From Agapanthus africanus (lineage: Eukaryota > Streptophyta > Magnoliopsida > Asparagales > Amaryllidaceae), in NCBI GenBank assembly GCA_030015575.1, contig JASDDO010000028.1, positions 20,935,154 to 20,999,153 of the forward strand: a DNA stretch of 64,000 nt, given 5' to 3'. Shown here piece after piece: positions 27,201-38,620 of this stretch (the first letter of the stretch is position 1; every line of letters starts with the position of its first letter). A model generated the notes under the pieces. The model ran no database searches. It was not told where the DNA came from and saw only the letters and a list, made by a program, of their open reading frames with translations. The position numbers and the translations under genes are program-made.

Positions 27201-30200
27201 TTATGCCCACAATGCGCCTAAGGACCCATCGAGGGCTGTTGTATATAAGATAAGGGGCTTTCCCTTAACCGGAGCAGCCAGCACCGGCGGGTTCTGTAGG
27301 TATTGCTTGATTTCATCTAGCGCGCTCTGGCATTTTTGGTCCCAGACGAACGGAGTTCCCTTCTTCATCAGGTGACTATAAGGGCGGCACTTGCTTGACA
27401 GGTTGGCGATAAATCGCCGGATGTACGCGAGCTTCCCTTGGAGAGACCGCAGCTGTTTGAGAGTCCTTGGTGGTGGCATTTCCATAATCGCCTTGATCTT
27501 AGATAGATCTATTTCGATACCTCGGTGTCGGATGATGAATCCCAGGAATTTACCCGAGGAGACTCCGAACGCGCATTTGAGGGGATTCATCTTCAAATTA
27601 TATTGCCGAAGGCGTTGAAATACGGTCTTCAGATGCTCTAAATGCTCTTCATATGACATGCTTTTTACCACGAGGTCATCGATGTAGCACTCTACGATTT
27701 CATGTATGAGATCATCAAAGATCTTTTTCATGGCCCTCTGATAGGTGGCACCGGCATTTTTTAATCCGAAGGGCATGACTTTGTAGCAGAATATGCCTAA
27801 AGGAGTCCGAAAAGCGGTGTGCTTCTGATCTTCGGGATGCATCTTTATCTGATTGTACCCTGATGAACCGTCCATGAAAGAGAAAATCTCGTGAGTGGAC
27901 GTGTTATCTATCATCAGCTCGGTTACCGGTACTGGGAAATCGTCCTTCGGGCAGGCTTTATGGAGATCCCTGAAGTCCACGCATATGCGCACCATCCCAT
28001 TTTTCTTCATTACCGGGACGATGTTGGCGATCCAGTCAGGATATTGGACTTCTTGGATAAATTCAGAATCGATTAGCTTCTTGACTTCGGCGTTGATGCT
28101 CATCTCAAGCTCGAGCCGCATCCTTCTTGGCGCTTGCTTGACTGGCTTGATATCCGGGGATATTGCTAATTTATGCACAGTAATCTCTGGGTCTAATCCC
28201 GGCATCTCGGAATAGTTCCACGCGAAGCAATCTCTATACTGTAGTAGCACGTCTTTTAACGCAGCCATCCTTTCTTCAGATAGCAGTTCGCTGACGAATG
28301 TCAGTCGCGGATCGTCTGTCGATCCCAACTCAATCTTCTTGAGGTTATCTGCAGTGGTATGTACGCCATCTTCCAGTTCTTTCGGAGCCGGTGGAAATTC
28401 TGAGATTACCTCATTGTCATTGTTTTCGAAACACCAAGGGAGCTCATCTATGTCCTCGGGTTCTTCTTTTAATATTGTAATCATGTGACTGGTGCGAATC
28501 TGCTTCCAAGATCGATGTGGGTCTGGTTCGGCTCTTGCGGCTTTGAGTTCGTGCTTTTGTGGCGGCGTTACCCTCCAGCTGCTGGATAAAGCAAACCTGC
28601 CTTGCTGGTACTGGTCTTCGACCCAGTTCTTGAAGGTGAAGCAGTCTTCGATAGGGTGTCCTATGGCTCGGTGATAAGAGCAATAGCCCGGATGAGAAAC
28701 TTTGTTAGCTTGCTCAGGGTGCTTAGACTCCGGAAGTGTGATCATTTGATGTTTTATAGCGAGCTCGAGTAACTTCTTCGTTTTGTCTCGGGGGAAGGAA
28801 TACGCTCGACTCATCTTCTTCATGAGGGACAAATCCGGGACGCGCAATGCCCGATCACATAACTCTCTGCGTCGTTGTTGTTGGCTCCTCTTTCCGCTTC
28901 TCGACTTACTTCTGCCTCTGCGCCGGGCCTTTTGTACAACGGGTTGACAGGGAGGAGCATCTTTGTCTTTTGCAGCCTGTTGAAACAGACGTTGCGTCCT
29001 GGCCTTCTCATAGATGGCCATCTCGCGGTTGTATTCTTCCCGAGCCTTTTGACCTGCTTTCCTGATAAGCTTGTCCACTTGTTCTTCAAATGACGGACTC
29101 GGCACTTCGCTCGCGGGATCTAGTTTTGACGAGGGGTTAGCATTCCCCGACAGGGTGTCCTCCTCCTCATCAAAGTTATATTTGGCGTAGCTGTCGTGGA
29201 CTCGCTCCCGTTTCCCGGATCTCACATATCCAAGCCCAAGCGTTTCCATTCTCCCGTTGGGCAATTTGCGCTGAGTCCCAGGGACATTCCAAATCCTGTT
29301 ATAGAATCGAGCTTGTCGAGTAGTCTGTTTTAAGGGTACCCCTTGGCGCTTCAATAGCCTTTTCAATCCGTTTGTGTAATATCTGGGCAAACGGATAGGT
29401 TGAAGCCTGTCGAGGGTGGAATCCGCGCCATGCCAGATTTCTTTCTCGACTCTTGTTTCCATGGACCGGTAGAATAGGATCGCCTTTTCACCCTTTTGCT
29501 TGGGAGGGACGTAAAACGTCTGCAGGTCCTGCACATTGTAAGCTTCAAGTGCGTCAAGATCTTTGTAGTGCTCCGGCGGGATCACGGTGATTTGCAAACT
29601 CCGATCATCACCAAGGAGCTCTTGTATTGGCGGCCGACTGGAGAACACAACATTAACCTCATCTTCCGAGTCACTTCCGAAGATCAATATGGGGGTGGAC
29701 GGTCCCGGGTCATTGCGTCGAGACGGTCCAGAGTAAACTATCTCTTCTTCTTCTTCGGTATCACTTCCAAAAACAGGAATGGTGGCGGCGACTTTATTCT
29801 CCGGCTTGCGACACTTTTCTGTATCCTCGAAGTCTGGCAAAAAGTACTTTGCATCTTCGTACTTGCGGACTTCGTTCATAGAGAATGGGTTCAGCTTACC
29901 TGTTACGGTATACTCGAAACTATCCTTAAAGTACTTCATACACTGATGCTGTGTAGAAGGGATGATGTTGTACTCGTGTAACCAAGGACGACCGAGCAAG
30001 GCGTTGTAGCAGGTCTTGGCGTCAATGACATGAAACTTGATGTCTGTGACGAGCATTCTGAAGCGTAATGTTAGTATTACAGATTCGAGAGTCTGTGATG
30101 ACTGGGAGTCAAAACCGGAGATGGTAATTTTGGCACGAGCGAGGTGCTGCACGCTCATGCAGATTTCCTTCAACACCCGAACATTAAGGAGATTGACGGA

Positions 30201-30851
30201 GGATCCATTATCCACCAGGATCTTGCCTATCTTGATATCATGGCAGTATCCAGAGATGTATAGGGGACGGTTGTGGTCGCACGTCCCGAGGAGAAGGTCT
30301 TCGTCACCGAAAGTGATGTCGGCCGTGTGCACTTCTTCCAGTTCATCCTTCATCCTTTCTGTGGTGAGGAAGGCTTGGAACTGCTCGGGCTCTTGTAACG
30401 CCTTGATTAATGAATCTCGCGCTTCTTTTGATAATAGGAGAGCATCGAGAATGCTGAGCTGAGAAGGTAGCTTCCTTAGGTGCGCTAGGATGTTGTAGTC
30501 CACCTTACCCTGCCTGGGAGGGTCCTTGGCAGTCAGCTCTTTCATGACTTGGTCATCTAAGGAGACATCCTCAGCGACCTTTTCCTTTCCCTTATCTTTT
30601 CTAGTTGCAGGTCCGAGATTCTTTTCCGGGAGCGTACGATTGCGCAGCTGAATGTTCTCGCATGCCTCCGGTTCTTCCTCTTTCCCTAAGACGGACTCTT
30701 TAAAGAGAGGGCCCAGAGCCATTTCCTCATCAGAGTCGCTCCCAAAGGTGAGAACTTGTGATCCTCCGGCGTCGACCATGTAACAGCTGCCAGTAGTTCT
30801 TTTGTGCCTGTCGGTTGTACTTCTCTGCTCCCTACGAGTTCTGTGTTTCAT
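27201..30851 (-). CDS. pol: Element A protease - reverse transcriptase open segment (1216 codons)
   Basis: Largest intact stretch of the element. Residues 1-100 are linker (FGSDSDEE, ALGPLFKES). The aspartic protease has LVDNGSSVNLL (catalytic Asp 214, DNA near 30212) and ALLGRPWLHE downstream. A spacer of about 350 residues includes an extra gag-like module with YCSYHRAIGHPIEDC (around residue 705) between protease and RT. RT has PCKDDF-type palm residues (ACPKDDFPVPV), FMDGSSGYNQI, MPFGLKNAGATYQRAM and the catalytic YIDD at residues 1056-1059 (27675-27686). The upstream ATG is internal; the segment is really part of one gag-pol frame running from 34148. It ends at a nonsense codon, not at the true protein end. 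Confidence 0.9.
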   Translation of the reverse strand: MKHRTRREQRSTTDRHKRTTGSCYMVDAGGSQVLTFGSDSDEEMALGPLFKESVLGKEEEPEACENIQLRNRTLPEKNLGPATRKDKGKEKVAEDVSLDDQVMKELTAKDPPRQGKVDYNILAHLRKLPSQLSILDALLLSKEARDSLIKALQEPEQFQAFLTTERMKDELEEVHTADITFGDEDLLLGTCDHNRPLYISGYCHDIKIGKILVDNGSSVNLLNVRVLKEICMSVQHLARAKITISGFDSQSSQTLESVILTLRFRMLVTDIKFHVIDAKTCYNALLGRPWLHEYNIIPSTQHQCMKYFKDSFEYTVTGKLNPFSMNEVRKYEDAKYFLPDFEDTEKCRKPENKVAATIPVFGSDTEEEEEIVYSGPSRRNDPGPSTPILIFGSDSEDEVNVVFSSRPPIQELLGDDRSLQITVIPPEHYKDLDALEAYNVQDLQTFYVPPKQKGEKAILFYRSMETRVEKEIWHGADSTLDRLQPIRLPRYYTNGLKRLLKRQGVPLKQTTRQARFYNRIWNVPGTQRKLPNGRMETLGLGYVRSGKRERVHDSYAKYNFDEEEDTLSGNANPSSKLDPASEVPSPSFEEQVDKLIRKAGQKAREEYNREMAIYEKARTQRLFQQAAKDKDAPPCQPVVQKARRRGRSKSRSGKRSQQQRRRELCDRALRVPDLSLMKKMSRAYSFPRDKTKKLLELAIKHQMITLPESKHPEQANKVSHPGYCSYHRAIGHPIEDCFTFKNWVEDQYQQGRFALSSSWRVTPPQKHELKAARAEPDPHRSWKQIRTSHMITILKEEPEDIDELPWCFENNDNEVISEFPPAPKELEDGVHTTADNLKKIELGSTDDPRLTFVSELLSEERMAALKDVLLQYRDCFAWNYSEMPGLDPEITVHKLAISPDIKPVKQAPRRMRLELEMSINAEVKKLIDSEFIQEVQYPDWIANIVPVMKKNGMVRICVDFRDLHKACPKDDFPVPVTELMIDNTSTHEIFSFMDGSSGYNQIKMHPEDQKHTAFRTPLGIFCYKVMPFGLKNAGATYQRAMKKIFDDLIHEIVECYIDDLVVKSMSYEEHLEHLKTVFQRLRQYNLKMNPLKCAFGVSSGKFLGFIIRHRGIEIDLSKIKAIMEMPPPRTLKQLRSLQGKLAYIRRFIANLSSKCRPYSHLMKKGTPFVWDQKCQSALDEIKQYLQNPPVLAAPVKGKPLILYTTALDGSLGALWA

Positions 30852-32999
30852 GCGCTTAAAATGTTGTCGGTGAGTAACATATCCCTGCCACCATATCTTA
30901 AAAGCGTCGCACTCCTCCGTAGGGTGTGAAATTTTCCGATGATATGAGCAATAATTAGGGTGCCTCTACGCCCCATCGAATGCGTTCTCTTCCGAGGGTG
31001 GTAGCTTCATCCCCACTGACATGGCTTTGGCAAACCTTTTCCTCATCTTGAACACGTTTTTATTCGCATCGGATGTCTTTTGATCTGGCGGGAGTGCTTT
31101 GACTCTTTCGTTTAGTCGCCTGCGCTTGGCTCCTTCCGATGCAGCCATCTCACGCTCCTGATCGGCTTTACTCTTCAAACAAATCTCGTCTAGAAAGGCG
31201 TCGATCATTTCATTTGTTGGCCATACAAGTTCTGGCTCAGGCTGTGCCCCCAGTTTCTCAGTGCCAGGAGTTTTCTCATCTTCCAAGTGGGAAATCATAT
31301 GACAACTCGCCACATATCCCTCGGATTCATCCGACGAGCTCTCTCCATCATCTTCCTCCTGAAAGACGTGGTTGAGGAACTCTTGCAGTGTGACGGGAGT
31401 CTGCGCCTTTTGATTGTACTCCTCCAGCGCGTCAATCTGTTTCTGCAAATCCGTGCGCTTGTCTCCAGGCTTCATGGGCTTTTTGGATTTCTTCTTCTTT
31501 TTCTTCGAAGATTTTGACGGTTGGGTGTGAGTATTTGGGCCATCACCATGAATCTTTGTAGTTGGGCACGGCTTCAACATCCCTTCGATGATTTGAGGTT
31601 CAAGCGGGTTCTTCCATTCGACTGCTGGGCACGCATGAAGATCACTCAGCATTTTTCTGGTTTTAGCCGATAGCACGACTTCCCATGGAGTTTCCTCAAT
31701 GAAAGAACAGGTTGCCCCCGGTGTGTCTGCTTTCTTAGGAGTATGCGGCTGTGGCGGATTCACCTTCCACTTTTCGGACAGCGCAAAATTTCCCTGGAGG
31801 TATTGATCCTCAATCCATCCTTTGAAGACGAAGCAATCCTCAATAGGGTGGCTTACCGTTTGATGGTAAGGGCAATAATTGGGGTTATTCACCTCAGTGG
31901 GTTGTGGCGGTCGCCTTGGATTTGGCAAGTTTATAAGTCTGTTGTGTACTGCCAGCTCGAATAACCGTTTTGTCTTATCCCGCAGAAACGAGTAGGGGCG
32001 CTTCATCTTCTTATTATAATACCGGCGTCTTTCTTCCAGTTGATCCGCCAGCTTTGGGGTACTAGGTTGCTGCTGAGCATTCGCGACGAAGGTTGCCTTC
32101 CCTTTACCCTTGTCACTCCGAGGCTCCGGCTTCGGGGGAGATGGTCTGTGACCCATCTGGTCCATTTGGGCCAACTTGTCGATTAAAGCCTGGAACGTGG
32201 TTGGCTTAAAGAACATCATAAACTGGGAGATAGTGGCATGAGGGTCTAGGGTTCCCACGAACATGCCCACCGCGGGTGCTTCCTCAATGCGTTGTTCGCA
32301 CTTCGACCACAAATTTCGCCAGCGTATAGCGTACTGGACCCACGTTTCGCCTGGTTTCACCCTAGCATTAATTAATGCTGTTATCGGAGTGCGTTCGTTG
32401 GCGCTTGCGAATCGCTGAGTGAATAGCAATTCCATTTCAGCGAACGTCTTGATGGAATCGTTCGGGAGTTCCGAATACCATTCGAACGCTGTTTCTGATA
32501 AGCTGCCCACAAACTGGCGAAGCAACAGTTTATCGTCACCGCCGGTGTTACCGCAAAGGGCCCTGAACTGGGCAACATGTTGGTGGGGATTGCTGGTCCC
32601 CTTATACACATGGAATTTCGGTATTGTATAACCCGGCGAATATTTGAATTGGTCATACCAGCTCAGATATGGTCGCCCCGTTTTTACGACTTGACCAGTT
32701 GCCTCAGTCGCCTGATGAACCCGGATTTGCTGGGCTATATAGTCGTCCAAGTCAGCCTTAGAGATTGTCTCCTCCTTGGCCATTAAGAGAGCCGGTGGCG
32801 GATTTGACGTTTCTCCCTTGTCGTCTTCAAGGACGATCGGAGGATCCTCAGCAGGTGGGTCTTGTTGGATCATCATCCCAACCATGTCTTGAAATAAGTA
32901 GGCTATCTGCTTTATATTGGCCGCTTGTTCCGCAGCCTCTATATCTTTCTTTTCCAGTATCCTCCGGAGGAACTCGGCGTCGGTTTCCTGTTCTTGTTA
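30852..32999 (-). pseudogene. gag: Element A gag
   Basis: Structural capsid protein that packages the element RNA. The open frame 32885-30966 contains the retrotransposon gag core (QHVAQFRALCGNTGGDDKLL, ETAFEWYSELP, FTQRFASANERTPITALIN, GETWVQYAIRW), then AQQQ and PYSFLRDKTKRLFELAV, the knuckle-like YCPYHQ...HPIEDC, a lysine cluster and an acidic tail. A TAG at 30966-30968 separates it from a further knuckle (YCSYHRK...HPTEEC) that joins pol in the same frame. Upstream codons back to 33000 are also in frame, so the first ATG of the open stretch is not the true start. Confidence 0.9.
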
Positions 33000-34148
33000 C
33001 TAATCCGAGGACGCCTCAGGGCTTTCTTTCGGCCCAGTGAGCACGGCCATTGCGATCATCATTTCCTGGAGCTTTTGCTGTTGCTCCTGAGCTTTGGTCA
33101 CCGACCGTGTAAGCGGTCTATGACCTGTGGACGCGCGGCTGTCTTCTTTCCCCGACGCCATGTATACAGTGTGGACCATCCTGCTCCCAACCATAGGGCA
33201 TCTGGGCTCAGCGCTTTTAGCTTTCGTTGCAGGCCCGGGGGTCCTCTCTGGCCTCTTCTTTTTATGAGCAGTGGAAGTTGAGGGGGCCATTGAAGCGGGC
33301 ACCCAGACAGCTTTTCATGGCTTATCCTGGTGACTGACTTCCTGTTGGATTTTCAGCTTCTTGTGCTGGCGGGAGAAATTTGGATCGGTCACCGAGTCTC
33401 GGGTCTGCCGCCAGACTTTATAGATTTTGGAAGACAGCCGTTGAGGAGATTGGGGCTGTTCTGGCTTTATTTCCGCGGCCTTTTTCAGCGGAGGGGGAGA
33501 CCTTTTTAGCACCGCGGTAGGAGAATTCTTACGCACCTTATTTAGCATCTCAAAGCTGTTCCCAGTTGGAACAGCAGCATTAACCTCTTTCGTCGGGGCT
33601 GGAGGAGTTAGCCCAGAAGGGGAGTTGCCTCCGGCTTTCCTCACTCGGTGCCAGTAGCGACGTTGAGCGTGTCGTGCTGATGGAGTCGGCTTGGTGAGGG
33701 TGATAGCCTCGTCTTGCCCCCTGTGTAGGTGGGGGGTCGCCGCTGGTGTCAGCCTGTTAAAGACCGATGTCCTTTGGGTAGCAGGAGCAGGGATGGTTAT
33801 CCTCTTCGGAATAATCTTCTCTGGGATTGCAAGCTTCATTGTGGGCCCAGAGGAATTTTGGCCTAGTCTGGAGGAGACCGAGGAGTTGGACGACCCGCTG
33901 AGAGGGGCTGTGGAAGTAGCAAGTCGTTCAAAGACCGACTTCTTTGACGCTTCCGGTACGGGCATTGGGATGTTAATGTTCACCGGCGGGAGCATGGTCC
34001 CAAAGAATAGACCGGTGGTGGCTTGAGTTACTTGCTCCACAGGCATAGCGAATAGGGAAGCAGCCTGCGGTCCATATGCTACACCTCCAGGTGAGGCGGA
34101 GCGTCGATTGCATTTGCAGTTCGAGCAGTTCGAGCAGTTGCCAGCCAT
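33000..34148 (-). pseudogene. Element A ORF1 (gag N-terminal extension) with SVFxRL repeats
   Basis: From the ATG at 34148, a Cys-rich start (NCSNCSNCKC), AYGPQAASLF, FFGTMLPPV, then repeats of the short motif SVFERLA, VSSRLGQ, SVFNRLT, a basic RHAQRRYWHRVRK block and KNSPTAVLKRSP. It stops at TGA 33315-33317, continues in the same frame to adjacent TAG-TAA codons at 33000-32997, and then runs into gag. E1 (39528-38241) and F (60873-59370) carry the same region. A separate or fused ORF1 before gag is known for large Tat/Ogre elements; function unknown. Confidence 0.78.
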
Positions 34149-34277
34149 TGATCCTTTTGCTTTCTGCAGCAAACGAAACGCCAAATCTTAGTACTTCGAA
34201 ACCCAAGGGCAACCATTAGCGAACCGCGATTGGTTCGCGAATCACGACACACGAAGTCTGGAGTGGAAAGAAGAAAG

Positions 34278-34296
34278 GGTCCCACCGGGCGTGCCA
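34278..34296 (-). other. Primer binding site of element A
   Basis: TGGCACGCCCGGTGGGACC on the minus strand, five bases (GATTC) after the LTR end. TGG pairs with the CCA end of a tRNA; which tRNA I cannot assign from memory. E1 has the identical site, F has one change. Confidence 0.75.
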
Positions 34297-34301
34297 GAAT
34301 C

Positions 34302-37252
34302 TGTTCCCCTCCGAATGGCGGCCGAGACATGGCAGTCTTGACTGAGATTCGAGGCAGATGCTATATGGTGCTATCCGTCTACCTCTCCGAAGATGCCAGG
34401 TTGTTTTATGGCGCCATGTATCGAAGGTTTAAACGGATGCGTCCGATGTAGCAGACTTCGTCAGATTCCCCATCGCTTGAGGGGTTTTTTGATTGTGGGG
34501 ATGCTCTTCCCTGCAGGCACAAGCCCCTGCAGTTAATTATGCTACCGCACGACGGTACCAACATTCTCCTTCTCCAGAAATTTCGCTTCGAGTCGTGTGT
34601 GTTTATTTTGTGTTTGGTTGCCCGTGGATTGTATACGGAGACTGAGTTGTGTCGTCGCCCGTAGGGCGTGGACTAGTCCAAATCTGTATTATCTTAGATT
34701 TGGGTTTGGGGGTTGGGTTTAAGGATACATTAGCCTCGTTCGAGACTAAGATCAACTTAAACGTTTGTTAAGGATACGTTAGTCTGAATTTAGACAAAGA
34801 TCAAGTTAACGGCATCGTTTAGATCCAACAAGAGAGCAACGTAGGGGGCGGCCCTGTTGTTTAGTTTAGTGAGATTGCGGTCAATAGGTAGTTTTAAGGA
34901 CATTACGGTCTATAGATAGTTTAAGAACATTACGGTCCATAAATAGTTTAAGGACATTACGGTCCAATGTTAGTTTTAAGACGTTACGGTCGAGGTTAAG
35001 GATGTCGTAGTCCGTGGATTTAAGGACTCCACAGTCCAATGTTAGTTTTAAGACATCATGGTCAAGGTTAAGGACCTCATAGTCCATGAGTTTAAGGACC
35101 TCACAGTCCGTATCAATGTGTGGTCATCGGGACCCGTCACCTCTTTGAAGACGTTGAGGAATTACAACGCTAAGTATCAAAGGAGTGAAGAGATGTACCC
35201 TTAAACTGAGGTAGATTAAATAGTCTTTGGCCCAATTTAGAACCAAGACCAATTAATTGTATTATGAGCCCATTGGCTCAGTTAAGTCTGGATTGAGGAC
35301 TTATGGCCAGCTTGGGCTAAGTCCGATCATGCTTAGGATATAGACCCTCTGTTGGTCCATTGAAAAAGAGGCTTTGCCTCTGGAAACTTAACCAATTGGG
35401 CTAAAATTAGTGTTAAACACTAGAGACCAACAGTGTTGAACACTGAGAATGATATTGACAAACTGATGTTAAACGCCAAAAGATAATCAATGTCGCATAC
35501 TGGCCACAGGGCTTTCAAATTAGTGTTAAACACTAAAGCAGGTCAGTGTTAAATACTGGAAAGAGAGATTCCCAAATTAATGGTAACCGAAATTTAATTT
35601 AGTGTTAAACACTAAGAAATTTAATGTTAAACACTGCAAAGAGAATTTTTCAATTAGTGTTAAACACTAAGGCAAATCAGTGTTAAACACTGGATACAGA
35701 GGTTTCGATTTAGTGTTAAATACTAAGACAAGAGGGGTCACGTGGTAGCACGTGAGAGTGCCCTCTCTTTATTTGTTCTGCCGAAAGTATGGAGTATTTT
35801 GTAGCGTCACGTGCTGTCACGTGACGGGCATTTAAGTGTTCGTCTGTTAGAGCTTCTGCTAGGTGTCACGTGGGGCACGTGAGGAGTTATCTCAAAACCC
35901 TTCTCCGTAGGCCTTTTCAGGGGTCACGTGGTAGCACATGACCCTGTTTCTTTGCCTTTTTGAGGATGTGTTTCTCTTCTTTTAAGAATTAAATTCTTCA
36001 TGGGGTTAGACCCTAGCAATAAACTTCCTGTTTCCTTCTGAGGGATCATAGAGTTGAACTCTAATTTGTCTTCTGTGGGAATTGAATTCCCATGCATGTG
36101 AGGAATTAGGTTCTTGTTATTTTAACAGATTTGAGTTCTAGGGTTAAACCCTGGTTCTGTTCATTTGAAGGAATTAAATTCCTGTGACATAGGGTTAAAC
36201 CCTAATTTTATTTTAAAGGAATTAAATTCCTATAGTTCTATGAGAATTAAATTCTCAAACTTCCATTCCCTCCCCCTATGCTTTGGATCTGCATGGCAGG
36301 ATCTCAACCCAATGAGAATTAAATTCTCAATTCATGGGGAGATGTGCACTTTGCAGATCCTCCACTAAAGAGAGAACTAAGTTCTCTTTTTAAACATAAG
36401 AGTTAAACTCTTTCGAGAATTAAATTCTCTTTCTTTGTTTTCTTTAAAAGCTTTCCCTTTCTTACCTAGGGTTTTCTTTTGCAGAAGATCAAATTCTTCC
36501 AAAGTCTCAAGGCTCTCTCTCATTTTTTTATCTCCCTGTATATGGATCTCTGTATATCTCTCTCTCCCTATTTTGGCTCCTATTTATAGGAGAAGGAGCA
36601 GAATCAATTAGCTTTAGTGAATCATTCATTGAGGGATATGATTTGTATTCCTTAGAGATTTGATTTGCATTCATCATTCATTTGGACCTTTGGATTATTA
36701 GGTGAATTTTATTCACCCTTGGATTTTAAATCCAAAGATATTCCTTTGTTGTTTCGGTTAGATTTTAAGGGAAAATCTTTCCAAGTTCAAGATTTTTCCA
36801 TAGATAGGTGATATTTAATCACCTTTAAATCTTTAATCCAATCGGTTCCAAATAATCATTCTCCATTGGAAAGATTCGAACGCTGTTCAGAATTTAATTC
36901 TGTTAAATAGATGAACTTTGAAAGCCGGTCACGTGTGGCCATGTGACCCTTGGTCATGTGTAGGCACGTGACTCATGGTCACGTGTAGGCACGTGACCCC
37001 CCTGGAACGAGCTTTCTTCTCCTTTCTACGCTCTGTCTTCTAGCCGCTGTTCAGCCGTCACGTGCCAACACGTGACCCCTGGTCACGTGTGAGCATGTGA
37101 CCCTTTCTGGAGCCTTTTCTTTGATTTAATCAAGGAGCCGAATCCGCCTTTGCCGCTGCTTTTAATTGTCACGTGCCAACACGTGACTGCTGGTCACGTG
37201 GTAGCACGTGATGCTTCTTTTGTAAACTTTCCTGATTTTAAATCAGGAAACG
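34302..37252 (-). repeat. Element A 5' LTR
   Basis: Partner of 13888-16820 with the same palindrome clusters (35405-35730, 35985-36440), G-box clusters (35735-35945, 36925-37215) and TATA box (36580-36588). The outer terminal base reads G instead of A (GGAAACG against GGAAACA), a mutation of the TG end. Differences between the two LTRs are scattered, with a denser patch at 34496-34570 against 14090-14165. Confidence 0.92.
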
Positions 37253-37257
37253 GTCCC
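37253..37257. other. Target-site duplication of element A, right copy
   Basis: GTCCC, matching GCCCC at 13883-13887 with one mismatch. E1 gag is continuous across the pair when compared with F at 58640-58680. Confidence 0.8.
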
Positions 37258-38620
37258 AGTCTCTCCTCGAGGGATAGGCGTGGACGTACGTTGTTTTGGC
37301 GAACAACCGGTTTTGAGTTGCTCAGCTGTTGTTGAGTATTGGCGACGACGATCGCTTTTCCTTTCTCATTTCAAGAGTCTGGCTTTAGATGAGACGGTTT
37401 ATGTCCCATCTGATCTATTTGGGCCAACTTGTCGATCAAGGCCTGGAAAGTAGTTGGCTTGAAGAACATCATGAATTGCGAGATGGTCGCTTGCGGATTA
37501 AGCGTGCCCACGAACATGCCTACCGCAGGCGCTTCTTCGATGCGTTTTTCGCACTTCGACCATAAGTTTCGCCACCATATTGCGTATTGGACCCAAGTCT
37601 CGCCTGGCTTCACCCTGGCATTAATCAATGCTGTTATCGGGGTGCGTTCACTAGCACTCGCGAATCTTTGTGTAAACAATAGCTCCATCTCCGCAAATGT
37701 TTTGACATAGTCGTTAGGTAGCTCCGAATACCATTCAAAGGCCGTTTCTGCTAAGCTGCCGACGAATTGGCGAAGCAACAATTTGTCATCGCCTCCAGTG
37801 TTACTGCATAAGGCCCTGAATTGAGCGACATGCTGATGTGGATTCCCTGTCCCCTTGTACACATAGAATTTAGGGATCGTATATCCCGGCGGGTAACTGA
37901 TTTGGTCATACCAGCCCGGGTAGGGTCGTCCGGTTCTAACAATTTGCCCAGCCGCTTCATTCGCCTGATGAACTCGTATCTGCTGAGCAATATAATCATC
38001 CACGGCGGCCTTGGAGACAGTTTCCTCCTTGGCTGCTGAAAGAGCCAGAGGAGGATTAGATGTCTCCCCTCTATCGTCTTCAATAATGATCGGAGGGTCT
38101 TCGGCTGGAGGATCCGACTGTAACATCATCCCGACCATGTCTTCGAAGAGAAGCGACATTTGTTTTATGTTGGCAGCTTGTTCTGCTGCTTCTCTGTCCT
38201 TCTTTTCGAGGACTCTGCGTAAGAAGTCAGCGTCAGTTTCTTATTCGTGACGCTGTTCTGATGATGCCTCCGGGCTTTCTTTTGGTCCGGTGAGTGCGGC
38301 CATCGCAGTTAGCATCTCCTGGAGCTTCTGCTGCTGTTGTTCCTGGGCACTTGTGATGGATCGAGTGAGTGGTCGGTGGCCCGTAGAAGCGCGGCTATCC
38401 TCCTTCCCGGATGCCATGTAAACAGTATGGACCGTTATACCCCCAAACTTGGGGCGTTTGTGCTCAGCGCTTTTACGGTTCGCCATGTTCACAGGGGCTT
38501 TTGCGGCCTCCTTTTCTTTTAAGTGATTGACGTTGAGAGAGCCGTTGCAGTGGGCACCCAGCCAGCTGTTGCTTTTTCTGGCTTGACAGAGTAGTCCTTC
38601 TTCTGCCGAACCTTCATCTT
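37258..38620 (-). pseudogene. gag: E1 gag, N-terminal and central part
   Basis: Open frames 38492-38241 and 38159-37371 carry the pre-gag region (HTVYMASGKEDSRASTGHR, EQQQQKLQEM) and gag core (SPPLALSAAKEE, YTIPKFYVYKGTGNPHQHV, ETAFEWYSELPND, VQYAIWWRNLW). Stops at 38241-38243 and 37371-37373 are in frame with the rest, and coding continues to 37258, where element A interrupts. The remainder of gag is at 13887-12915. Confidence 0.88.

Larger units (their letters stand above)
13888..37252 (-). mobile_element. A: 23.4-kb Tat-lineage LTR retrotransposon with antisense plant mobile domain gene
   Basis: Bounded by two LTRs of the same type (13888-16820 and 34302-37252) with a 5-bp target duplication. 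Internal order on the minus strand: PBS, ORF1, gag, protease, RT, RNase H, archaeal-type RNase H, integrase, minisatellite zone, then a spliced gene on the opposite strand, PPT, 3' LTR. The second RNase H, the C-x2-H...HP-x3-C gag motif and the size are Tat-lineage traits (known). The gag-pol frame contains several stops and one frameshift, so the copy is inactive, yet the LTRs are still near-identical by eye over most of their length. Confidence 0.92.
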
